A stretch of DNA of 9,383 nucleotides from JAGLTQ01 sp964605385 (lineage in GTDB: Bacteria > Pseudomonadota > Gammaproteobacteria > UBA6429 > Thiohalophilaceae), in NCBI GenBank assembly GCA_964605385.1, contig CAZSCK010000090.1:1-9383 (forward strand). Reading direction: 5' to 3'. Under the pieces are notes generated by a model. That model saw only the letters and a program-made list of their open reading frames with translations. It did no database searches and was not told the origin of the DNA. The position numbers were made by a program, and so were the translations under genes. Below, in pieces: positions 1 through 7,063 of the stretch; position 1 is the first letter of the stretch, and every line of letters starts with the position of its first letter.

Positions 1-1539
1 ATGCAGTTATTCTTTGGCTGGGAAGCAGTAGGTTTAGTTTCATACTTATTGATTGGTTTCTGGTATACCCGCGATACGGCCATTTATGCCAATATGAAAG
101 CGTTTTTAGTTAACCGCGTGGGTGACTTTGGTTTCTTACTCGGTATCGCTGGTGTATTAATGTATTTTGGTTCACTGGACTATGCGACAGTATTTGCTGG
201 TGTAGGTGATGTAAAAGATTTAACTATGGAAATCTTCCCTGGACATGAATGGTCAGTGATGACGGTGATTTGTATTTCCTTATTTATCGGTGCCATGGGC
301 AAGTCAGCACAAGTGCCATTACATGTCTGGTTACCGGATTCAATGGAAGGCCCAACTCCTATTTCTGCCTTGATTCATGCTGCAACCATGGTAACGGCTG
401 GTATCTTTATGGTGACACGTATGTCGCCGTTGTTTGAATTCTCTGAGACAGCACTTAGCTTTATATTAATTATTGGTGGGATCACTGCATTATTCATGGG
501 CTTATTAGGCCTGGTTCAGAATGACATTAAACGTGTTGTTGCTTATTCAACATTATCGCAACTCGGTTACATGACTGTAGCATTGGGTGCCTCTGCTTAT
601 GCTGCAGGTGTGTTCCATTTAATGACTCACGCTTTCTTTAAAGCATTACTCTTTTTAGGTGCCGGTTCTGTCATTATTGCCATGCATCATGAACAAGATA
701 TGCGCAAAATGGGTGGCTTACGTAAGTACATGCCATTCACATGGATTACATCATTGATAGGTTCACTGGCATTAATTGGTACACCATTCTTCGCTGGCTT
801 CTATTCAAAAGATTCAATTATTGAAGCAGTAGGGCATTCAACTATTGCCGGTTCAGGTTTTGCTTACTTTGCGGTGTTAGCGGGTGTGTTTATTACTGCT
901 CTATATAGCTTCCGTATGTATTTCCTCGTATTCCATGGTAAAGAACGCATGGATGAACACACTAGAGAACACTTACATGAAACAGATAAAGTTGTTTGGG
1001 TACCTTTAGTTTTACTTGCAATCCCATCTGTTGTTATTGGTGCCATTTTTGTTGGCGATATGGCCTTCGGTGATTTCTTTGGCAACGCAATATTTGTTTT
1101 ACCTGAACATGATGTTCTTGGTGAATTAGCAAAAGATTTCCACGGTTGGTTTGGTATGGTTTTACATGGCGTGACAACCTTACCTTTCTGGTTAGCATTC
1201 TCAGGTGTTGCGGTCGCGTGGTTCCTCTATATGAAACGTCCGGATATTCCTGAATGGTTTGAACAAAAATTATCATTTGTGCATAAATTATTAGTGAATA
1301 AATATTACTTTGATAAGTTTAATGAAATAGTTTTTGCTGGCGGCAGTCTTGCTATTGGTAAAGTGTTCTCAAAGTTTGGTGATGAGAAGCTGATTGATGG
1401 TTTGATTGTAAACGGTTCGGCCAGAACAGTTGGCTATGTCAGTAGTGTAATTCGTCATATTCAAACGGGTTATCTTTATCATTATGCGTTTGCAATGATT
1501 ATTGGTTTAATTGTGTTGATGGGTATTTTTGTTTTTTAA
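1..1539 (+). CDS. nuoL: NADH-quinone oxidoreductase subunit L, 5'-truncated by the window edge
   Basis: Membrane subunit of complex I, the distal antiporter-like proton-pumping module. The reading frame is open from base 1, so the Met at position 1 is an internal residue. The family is usually about 610-670 residues and 512 are present, so roughly 140 N-terminal residues lie upstream. The sequence begins at the conserved GWEAVGL segment. Pump residues can be matched to E. coli NuoL by spacing: E8 (E144), K101 in GKSAQVPLHVWLPD (K229), H126 in ALIHAATMV (H254), H206, H210 and K214 in FHLMTHAFFKALLF (H334, H338, K342) and K270 in GFYSKD (K399). The C-terminal part (about 390-512) fits the amphipathic lateral helix and final membrane helix. 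It is followed by nuoM after 57 bases. No frameshift or missing key residue is seen. Confidence 0.97.
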   Translation: MQLFFGWEAVGLVSYLLIGFWYTRDTAIYANMKAFLVNRVGDFGFLLGIAGVLMYFGSLDYATVFAGVGDVKDLTMEIFPGHEWSVMTVICISLFIGAMGKSAQVPLHVWLPDSMEGPTPISALIHAATMVTAGIFMVTRMSPLFEFSETALSFILIIGGITALFMGLLGLVQNDIKRVVAYSTLSQLGYMTVALGASAYAAGVFHLMTHAFFKALLFLGAGSVIIAMHHEQDMRKMGGLRKYMPFTWITSLIGSLALIGTPFFAGFYSKDSIIEAVGHSTIAGSGFAYFAVLAGVFITALYSFRMYFLVFHGKERMDEHTREHLHETDKVVWVPLVLLAIPSVVIGAIFVGDMAFGDFFGNAIFVLPEHDVLGELAKDFHGWFGMVLHGVTTLPFWLAFSGVAVAWFLYMKRPDIPEWFEQKLSFVHKLLVNKYYFDKFNEIVFAGGSLAIGKVFSKFGDEKLIDGLIVNGSARTVGYVSSVIRHIQTGYLYHYAFAMIIGLIVLMGIFVF

Positions 1540-1548
1540 ATAATAAGA

Positions 1549-1576
1549 AAGGGCTTTGCTCGAGTGCAAGGCTTTT
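1549..1576 (+). other. imperfect hairpin in the nuoL-nuoM spacer
   Basis: As RNA, bases 1549-1559 can pair with 1566-1576 around a six-base loop. This gives 11 pairs, three of them G-U, with a core CTTTGC/GCAAGG. It ends at a run of four T but has no longer U-tract. It sits between the nuoL stop and the nuoM Shine-Dalgarno sequence. It could be a processing or mRNA-stability element or a weak attenuator; a strong terminator is unlikely inside this operon. The pairing is visible, the role is a guess. Confidence 0.35.
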
Positions 1577-1596
1577 AAACAGAAGGGTTGTGTAAC

Positions 1597-3114
1597 ATGT
1601 TTGTAGATTGGCCATTACTAAGTCTGGTTATTTGGACACCGATTATCGGCGGCCTGTTCTTGCTTGCGTTTGCAAAAAAAGACAACGCTGCAAATACGCG
1701 GTTTATTGCCTTATTAATATCGATCGTAACTTTTATACTCTCTATCCCTCTTTACTTAGACTTTGATACTACGACTGCAGTTATGCAGTTCTCGGAAATG
1801 ACGCCGTGGATCAGTTCTTTTAATATTAATTATCATCTGGGTATTGATGGTATTTCCATGCCGTTGATTGTATTAACTACATTCATGACCGTCATTGTTG
1901 TGATTGCCGGCTGGGAAGTGATTAAAGATAAAGTAGAACAATACATGGCGGCCTTTTTAATCCTGGAAGGATTAATGGTTGGCGTGTTTGCTTCTTTAGA
2001 TGCGGCATTGTTTTATGTGTTCTGGGAAGCAGTGCTCATCCCTATGTTTATTGTTATTGGCGTTTGGGGCGGTGAGAACCGCGTTTATGCCACCATTAAG
2101 TTTTTCCTTTATACTTTTTTCGGTTCAGTCTTTATGCTGATCGCTTTGTTATATTTATATTCACAAAGTAACAGTTTTGAAATTTTAGATTATCACCAGC
2201 TTAAATTAAGTTTAACGGCACAAATATTAATCTTCATTGCCTTCTTATTAGCCTTCGCAGTTAAAGTGCCTATGTGGCCTGTACATACCTGGTTGCCGGA
2301 TGCGCACGTTGAAGCACCTACCGGTGGTTCAGTTATACTGGCAGCAATTATGTTGAAACTGGGTGCGTATGGTTTTTTACGCTTCTCTTTACCGATTACG
2401 CCAGACGCAAGTCATGAACTTGACTGGTTAATGATCACCTTGTCATTAATTGCAGTTGTTTATATTGGTTTTGTTGCTTTAGTGCAGCAGGATATGAAAA
2501 AACTCATTGCTTACTCATCTATCTCGCACATGGGTTTTGTCACGCTCGGTTTCTTTATCTCATTCCAAATCTTAGAAAATAGTGGCAATTTAGACGGTGC
2601 TGCATTGGGTATGACGGGTGGCATTGTACAAATGATTTCACATGGTTTCATATCCGGCGCCATGTTCCTTTGTGTTGGTGTTATGTATGATCGCTTGCAT
2701 AGTCGCCAAATTAGAGACTACGGTGGTGTAGTAAACCACATGCCTAAATTTGCAGCGTTCATGGTGTTCTTTGCCATGGCTAATGCCGGTTTACCGGGTA
2801 CGTCAGGTTTTGTTGGTGAGTTCATGGTTATCTTAAGTAGCTTTAAAGCGAACTTCTGGTATGCCTTCCTTGGTGCAAGCACATTAATCATTGGTGCGGC
2901 TTATACCTTATGGATGATTAAACGAGTCATTTTTGGCAAAGTTGTTAATGAAGCCGTCACCACCATGCAAGATATAAATAAACGTGAATTCTTCTTCCTC
3001 GCAGTACTCGCCTTTACAGTATTATTATTTGGTGTATGGCCTGCGCCGTTGGTTGAAGTTATGGATGTTACTGTTGTGAACTTAATACAACATGTTATGC
3101 AAAGTAAATTATAA
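1597..3114 (+). CDS. nuoM: NADH-quinone oxidoreductase subunit M
   Basis: Antiporter-like membrane subunit of complex I that carries one proton pathway in the inner membrane. I chose the ATG at 1597 (505 residues, MFVDWPLL...) over the in-frame TTG at 1588. AGAAGGG at 1581-1587 lies nine bases upstream of the ATG, and this numbering puts the essential glutamate of FWEAVLIPM at E144, as in E. coli NuoM. Other expected residues: K223 in AVKVPMWPVHTWLPDAHVEAPTGGS, K254 in IMLKLGAYG and E408 in GLPGTSGFVGEF, corresponding to E. coli K234, K265 and E407. The protein is very hydrophobic throughout, consistent with 14 membrane helices. Length is normal for the family. It lies 21 bases upstream of nuoN in the same operon. 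Confidence 0.97.
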   Translation: MFVDWPLLSLVIWTPIIGGLFLLAFAKKDNAANTRFIALLISIVTFILSIPLYLDFDTTTAVMQFSEMTPWISSFNINYHLGIDGISMPLIVLTTFMTVIVVIAGWEVIKDKVEQYMAAFLILEGLMVGVFASLDAALFYVFWEAVLIPMFIVIGVWGGENRVYATIKFFLYTFFGSVFMLIALLYLYSQSNSFEILDYHQLKLSLTAQILIFIAFLLAFAVKVPMWPVHTWLPDAHVEAPTGGSVILAAIMLKLGAYGFLRFSLPITPDASHELDWLMITLSLIAVVYIGFVALVQQDMKKLIAYSSISHMGFVTLGFFISFQILENSGNLDGAALGMTGGIVQMISHGFISGAMFLCVGVMYDRLHSRQIRDYGGVVNHMPKFAAFMVFFAMANAGLPGTSGFVGEFMVILSSFKANFWYAFLGASTLIIGAAYTLWMIKRVIFGKVVNEAVTTMQDINKREFFFLAVLAFTVLLFGVWPAPLVEVMDVTVVNLIQHVMQSKL

Positions 3115-3135
3115 GAGTGAATTGAGAGCAAAGTA

Positions 3136-4578
3136 ATGACCGCTATATTATTAAACAATATACATTTGGCAATACCCGAAATATTTATACTTTCGATGGC
3201 GTGCATCATATTGGTTGTCGATTTATTTTTAACGGATAAAAATCGACATATTACCTATTTACTGTCTCAACTTACCTTGGTTGTTGCGTTTTTCTTAACC
3301 CTGAATTTATTCAGTGATGAAACTTTTTATATCTTCAGTGACACCTTTGTCGCGGATCCTATGAGTTCAGTTCTGAAATTGGGCGTTTATATTGCAACGT
3401 TTGTTACTTTTTTATATTCAAAAGATTATTTAAAAGAACGCAATATTTTTTCAGGTGAATACTTTGTGCTTGGCTTGTTTGGTGTGCTGGGCATGATGAT
3501 TATGATTTCAGCGAGTAGTTTCCTTACTTTATACCTTGGTCTCGAACTTTTATCTTTATGTCTCTACGCTATGGTTGCGTTACAACGTGATTCAAGTGTC
3601 GCTTCTGAATCTGCAATGAAATATTTTGTACTGGGTGCGATTGCATCAGGTATGTTGCTTTATGGTATGTCTATGCTTTATGGCGCAACAGGCAGCCTGG
3701 ATTTACAGGTTATTAGTCAGCAACTCAGTTCAGTTACAGATAAAACAATTTTAGCCTTTGGTCTGGTTTTCATTATTGTCGGTGTAGCCTTTAAGCTTGG
3801 CGCAGTACCTTTCCATATGTGGATTCCGGATGTATACCAGGGTTCACCTACCGCAGTAACACTTTATATTGCAAGCGCACCAAAAATTGCCGCCTTTGCG
3901 ATGTTAATGCGTTTATTGGTTGGAGGCTTACTTGAATTACATGAGCAATGGCAGGGCATACTTATTATTCTTGCAGTCGCCTCAATGGCGATTGGTAATA
4001 TTGTTGCAATCGCACAAACGAACATCAAACGTATGTTGGCTTACTCTGCTATTTCACATGTTGGTTTTTTACTCTTAGGTGTGCTTTCTGGTACAGAAGA
4101 AGGTTTTGCTGCCTCCATGTTTTATATTATTACTTACGTGCTCATGTCGTTGGCAAGTTTTGGCATGATTATCATTATGAGTCGTAAAGGTTTTGAAGCC
4201 GATAAGTTGGATGATTTTAAAGGCTTGAATGAACGTAATCCGTGGTTTGCCTTTATGATGATGTTTATTATGTTCTCAATGGCAGGTGTTCCTCCATTTG
4301 TTGGCTTCTGGGCAAAACTGTCTGTACTTAAAGCCGTGGTCTCTGCAGACTTACTCTGGTTAGCTGCTGTAGCTGTTGTCTTCTCCATTATTGGTGCATT
4401 CTATTACTTACGTATTATTAAAGTGATGTATTTTGATAAAGCTGAAGAAACACAACCGATTGAATGTGCCACAGACTTACGACTGGTTTTTACACTCAAT
4501 GCGGGTTTAATTCTTGTGATTGGTTTAATGCCTGATAGCCTGATTGCGTTATGTAAACAAGTCGTAATGTCTGGATAA
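3136..4578 (+). CDS. nuoN: NADH-quinone oxidoreductase subunit N
   Basis: Third antiporter-like subunit of complex I, closest of the three to the quinone-proximal arm. It has 480 residues, the usual size. Functional residues are visible: E137 in LGLELLSLCLYAMVAL, K220 in VAFKLGAVPFHMWIPDVYQGSP, K250 in YIASAPKIAAF and K394 in GFWAKLSVLKA. They correspond to E. coli E133, K217, K247 and K395, with nearly the same spacing. The start at 3136 has a modest Shine-Dalgarno sequence, GAGAG at 3124-3128, and follows the nuoM stop by 21 bases, so translation is probably coupled within the operon. This is normally the last classical nuo gene, and here too the next gene is an accessory one. Confidence 0.97.
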   Translation: MTAILLNNIHLAIPEIFILSMACIILVVDLFLTDKNRHITYLLSQLTLVVAFFLTLNLFSDETFYIFSDTFVADPMSSVLKLGVYIATFVTFLYSKDYLKERNIFSGEYFVLGLFGVLGMMIMISASSFLTLYLGLELLSLCLYAMVALQRDSSVASESAMKYFVLGAIASGMLLYGMSMLYGATGSLDLQVISQQLSSVTDKTILAFGLVFIIVGVAFKLGAVPFHMWIPDVYQGSPTAVTLYIASAPKIAAFAMLMRLLVGGLLELHEQWQGILIILAVASMAIGNIVAIAQTNIKRMLAYSAISHVGFLLLGVLSGTEEGFAASMFYIITYVLMSLASFGMIIIMSRKGFEADKLDDFKGLNERNPWFAFMMMFIMFSMAGVPPFVGFWAKLSVLKAVVSADLLWLAAVAVVFSIIGAFYYLRIIKVMYFDKAEETQPIECATDLRLVFTLNAGLILVIGLMPDSLIALCKQVVMSG

Positions 4579-4580
4579 AT

Positions 4581-4608
4581 TTGACTCCGTGCTCTTATTC
4601 TATAAAAT
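4581..4608 (+). promoter_or_regulatory. candidate sigma70 promoter for the DUF2818 gene
   Basis: The -35 box TTGACT (4581-4586, 5 of 6 consensus bases) and -10 box TAAAAT (4603-4608, 5 of 6) are separated by 16 bases. The -35 begins two bases after the nuoN stop codon. The predicted transcript start is near 4615, about 28 bases before the DUF2818 start codon. This would let the small gene be made apart from the nuo operon. It is a motif match only. Confidence 0.5.
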
Positions 4609-4610
4609 AA

Positions 4611-4638
4611 TGCCCTTGCTAGATCTCAGTTGAGGGCA
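4611..4638 (+). promoter_or_regulatory. inverted repeat masking the DUF2818 ribosome binding site
   Basis: TGCCCT (4611-4616) is perfectly complementary to AGGGCA (4633-4638), with two further G-U pairs possible inside. The right arm contains most of the Shine-Dalgarno sequence GAGGG (4632-4636) for the start at 4643. In mRNA reading through from nuoN the site could therefore be hidden. A transcript starting near 4615 from the adjacent promoter candidate would lack most of the left arm. The pairing is seen in the sequence; the regulatory effect is inferred. Confidence 0.4.
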
Positions 4639-4642
4639 CTAC

Positions 4643-4969
4643 ATGTTAAGCACCATCATAATTATCTTTCTTATTGTTGCATTTATTGCAGCAAACCTAC
4701 CCTGGATAAGCGAACGTTTATTTGGTCTGATTGCAGTTAAATCAGGTAAAAAGAGCGTTTGGATGAGTATTTTAGAATGGTTTGTTTTATACCTGCTAAT
4801 TGGAATGATTGCACTCGGTCTCGAAAAGAAATTTACCTCTGATATTTACCCTCAGGACTGGGAATTTTACGCTTCAACCTTCTGTTTATTTCTTGTTTTT
4901 GCTCTACCAGGCTTTATTTATCGCTTTGATCTCAAGCACTTACTCCAAATATCTAAAAAACAACAATAA
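4643..4969 (+). CDS. DUF2818 family small membrane protein downstream of nuoN
   Basis: A 108-residue membrane protein that I recognise as the DUF2818 family, of unknown function, commonly encoded directly after nuoN in beta- and some gammaproteobacteria. Three hydrophobic helices are visible at about 3-19, 42-61 and 76-93. Family-like stretches are ANLPWISERLFGL (17-29) and QDWEFYA (71-77) through PGFIYRF (89-95). The tail is basic. The ATG at 4643 has GAGGG six bases upstream. The constant position beside the complex I genes suggests a role in complex I assembly, stability or membrane insertion, but no catalytic motif supports any precise job. It may be co-transcribed with nuo and also made from its own promoter (4581-4608). 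Confidence 0.85.
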   Translation: MLSTIIIIFLIVAFIAANLPWISERLFGLIAVKSGKKSVWMSILEWFVLYLLIGMIALGLEKKFTSDIYPQDWEFYASTFCLFLVFALPGFIYRFDLKHLLQISKKQQ

Positions 4970-4981
4970 TGGTGCATAATG

Positions 4982-4999
4982 AAACGAAATCATTCGTTT
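4982..4999 (+). terminator. weak hairpin after the nuo-DUF2818 operon
   Basis: AAACGAA (4982-4988) pairs perfectly with TTCGTTT (4993-4999) around a four-base loop and is followed by only two more T. An outer TGCA/TGCA pair (4973-4976 with 5001-5004) could lengthen it. It begins 13 bases after the DUF2818 stop, where an operon end is expected. The stem has only two G-C pairs and there is no proper U-tract, so intrinsic termination would be weak. It could instead be an operator-like dyad. Confidence 0.3.
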
Positions 5000-5045
5000 T
5001 TGCATGGTTTAGAGTATTAGCGTTAACTAATGTATAGTGATTTTG

Positions 5046-5074
5046 TTGTCTTATTAAGTAAGCTACTCTAGAAT
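5046..5074 (+). promoter_or_regulatory. candidate sigma70 promoter for the kinase-regulator operon
   Basis: TTGTCT (5046-5051, 4 of 6 consensus) and TAGAAT (5069-5074, 5 of 6) are spaced by exactly 17 bases. The predicted start near 5081 leaves a leader of about 30 bases before the kinase ATG at 5111. A second -10-like TATAGT at 5033-5038 has only a poor -35 partner (TTTAGA, 19-base spacing). Motif evidence only. Confidence 0.45.
5058..5070 (+). repeat. 13-base direct repeat, copy 1
   Basis: GTAAGCTACTCTA here is identical to 9273-9285. This copy lies inside the spacer and first bases of the -10 box of the kinase promoter candidate. Sequence outside the 13 bases is only loosely similar. It may be a regulator site shared by two intergenic regions, or coincidence. 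Confidence 0.4.
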
Positions 5075-5077
5075 TGT

Positions 5078-5090
5078 TTGCATCTTGCAA
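5078..5090 (+). promoter_or_regulatory. dyad TTGCA-TCT-TGCAA, possible operator
   Basis: A perfect 5-base inverted repeat with a three-base spacer, placed over the predicted transcript start of the kinase operon. Its core (TGCA-N3-TGCA, 5079-5089) matches the core of the 8468-8482 dyad at 10 of 11 bases. A degenerate relative, GGTGCA-TAA-TGAAAC, occurs at 4971-4985. Position over the start would suit repression or autoregulation. The dyad is seen; the binding protein is unknown. Confidence 0.35.
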
Positions 5091-5110
5091 TTGTATGGGT
5101 TTTTTACTAA

Positions 5111-7063
5111 ATGCAGCTGAGACATAAGTTTTTCATCGCAATTTCATTATTAACCACGGTTCCACTACTGATTTTACAGTTTGGTGTGGTTGAGCGCATG
5201 GAACAGGAAGTTCAGCTTCGTACTGAGCATGAAATTAATGCTTCACTCGATAAGATGGCAGGCGAGCTTACATTAATTCTTAATAATCAAAAATCGATTG
5301 CTAATGGTTTGTCTCGCGTACCGGCTGTGCGACATTTTGCTAATAGCGTCGTACAAAAAAAAGCAAATGTTTATAATAAACGAGCAAATAATCTAGAGCG
5401 TTTCTTTTTAAATTACCAACATTCTGTTCCCAGTATCCAGGCGTTACGTTTTATTGATACATCAGGTAAATCCTTAGTCAAAGTTAAAGAAGGTAAGCCA
5501 ATTGATGCGAAAAAACTCGATCCAAAAAATCGTCGCTATTACGTTGCTGACCAGTCATCCAAACAATTTTTTAAAGAAGCTATAAAATCTGCTCATCAAG
5601 GCAAAGTTGTTATTTCAGATTTTGAGTTGGGACAGGTAACATTTGGTGCAGATTTTTGTCCTTCTATGGTTCGTTATTCTGTACCTGTGAGGGATGAGCT
5701 CGATGAGTTACAGGGCTTACTCGTTGTTAATATGTGGGGAACGCGCCTGGACTCAGCTGTGAAATCAGCCATGAGTGGTTATCCTGCCAGCAGTTATATC
5801 GTTGAAATGAATAAAAATAAACTTCGTGATGGTATCTATCTTTATCATCCAGATAGCAAAAAGCGTTTTGCAAACCAGTTAAATACTGATTTTCGTTTTT
5901 CCAATCAGGTAACCGCAGAACAATGGAAAGAAATGCAATTTATTGAATCATATGGTTCTACTTTTCATGATGATGGGCGCATGTTTTTTTACAAAGCGAT
6001 TTCACCTTTTCAAAACCGTGATACAAAATGGCTACTACTGATAGAAGCATCAAGTGAAAAAATATTCGAGTCTGTTAATAACATGCGACGTTCAATCTGG
6101 TTACTGCTTGGTAGCCTGGTTGTAATAAGTTTATTGCTTGCGGTTTGGGCATCTGGTCGTTTAACCCAGCCAGTACATCGCCTTGCAGAAATTATACACA
6201 AATTTGCTGATGGTGAACGTGGAGTACGTTATCACGGCCCGGTAAATGATGAGGTAGGTTCAGCAGGTAAAGCATTTAATTATTTAACAACAACACTCGA
6301 ACAGACTGAAAAAGAACGGGAAAAAGCTGTTCGTGCAGCCTGTCAATCTGAACGCCTTGCCGCATTAGGTCAAATGGCTGCAGGTATTGGTCATGAAATT
6401 AATAATCCATTAATGAATATTATGTCGCTTGCAACATTAATTGAAGAAGCATTAGGTGAAGGACATGATGATACAAAAAATGACATTCTTCTTTTAAGAA
6501 AAGAAGGGCAGCGTTGTGCGCGTATTATTCAGGGGATATTAAATTTTGCTCGTGAAAATGAACCGAGTTATGAACCCTTCAACCTGTCTGAACTAATTGA
6601 AGAAACATTAGAATTATTGCATCACCGTATTGAATCGTCTGAGATAAATGTAATTACCAATATTGAAAAAAACCTGGTGATGGAAGGTGATGCAGGCATG
6701 TTGCAACAAGTGTTAGTTAATGTGCTTTTAAATGCTATACAAGCATCATCCCTTAACGCAGATATTCTGGTTAATGCGAAACAAGAAGATGAAAAATTAA
6801 TTATAGAAATAATAGATGATGGAACGGGAATCGAAGGTAACGATTTTTCAAAGATATTTGATCCTTTCTTTACAACCAAGTCAGAAGGTGAAGGAACAGG
6901 CTTAGGTTTATCTGTGAGTTATGGAATTATTAAACACCATGGTGGAAGTATATCTATTGAAAATATGGAAGAGTCTGGCGTTAAAGTAAATATTATATTG
7001 CCGGTACAAGGAAAAATAGAAAATAAAGAGTTAGATTATCTGGAGGCAAGAAATGTCGGCTAA
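5111..7063 (+). CDS. membrane sensor histidine kinase with extracytoplasmic Cache-type domain
   Basis: A 650-residue kinase that should sense a signal outside the inner membrane and phosphorylate the regulator encoded next to it. Layout: membrane helix about 7-26; large extracytoplasmic domain about 30-325 with Cache-like features (LRFIDTSGKSLVKV, then YYVADQSSKQFFKEAI and FCPSMVRYSVPV), probably a double Cache; second helix about 329-347; HAMP about 348-402; short coiled coil; HisKA with GHEINNPL and phospho-accepting H428; ATPase domain with N-box N541, G1 DDGTG (569-573), FDPFFTTK and GTGLGL (595-600). The HisKA and ATPase motifs resemble NtrB/ZraS-type kinases that partner sigma54 regulators. 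The ATG at 5111 is the first possible start, since an in-frame TAA directly precedes it; the Shine-Dalgarno sequence is weak (GGG at 5097-5099). It overlaps the regulator gene by 11 bases. Ligand unknown. Confidence 0.93.
   Translation: MQLRHKFFIAISLLTTVPLLILQFGVVERMEQEVQLRTEHEINASLDKMAGELTLILNNQKSIANGLSRVPAVRHFANSVVQKKANVYNKRANNLERFFLNYQHSVPSIQALRFIDTSGKSLVKVKEGKPIDAKKLDPKNRRYYVADQSSKQFFKEAIKSAHQGKVVISDFELGQVTFGADFCPSMVRYSVPVRDELDELQGLLVVNMWGTRLDSAVKSAMSGYPASSYIVEMNKNKLRDGIYLYHPDSKKRFANQLNTDFRFSNQVTAEQWKEMQFIESYGSTFHDDGRMFFYKAISPFQNRDTKWLLLIEASSEKIFESVNNMRRSIWLLLGSLVVISLLLAVWASGRLTQPVHRLAEIIHKFADGERGVRYHGPVNDEVGSAGKAFNYLTTTLEQTEKEREKAVRAACQSERLAALGQMAAGIGHEINNPLMNIMSLATLIEEALGEGHDDTKNDILLLRKEGQRCARIIQGILNFARENEPSYEPFNLSELIEETLELLHHRIESSEINVITNIEKNLVMEGDAGMLQQVLVNVLLNAIQASSLNADILVNAKQEDEKLIIEIIDDGTGIEGNDFSKIFDPFFTTKSEGEGTGLGLSVSYGIIKHHGGSISIENMEESGVKVNIILPVQGKIENKELDYLEARNVG

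Noticed and set aside
1588..1596. In-frame TTG start for nuoM, three codons upstream of the ATG
   Set aside because: It directly follows AGAAGGG with no spacing for ribosome binding; the ATG at 1597 has a nine-base spacing and gives E144, as in E. coli NuoM.
2901..3209. 102-codon open frame on the - strand across the nuoM-nuoN junction
   Set aside because: It overlaps the conserved ends of nuoM and nuoN and has the composition of an antisense shadow.
5074..5089. Sigma54-like element with a perfect -12 (TTGCA) and correct spacing upstream of the kinase
   Set aside because: The -24 part reads TTGTTT instead of TGGCAC, losing the essential GG pair, and it would start transcription only about 11 bases before the ATG.
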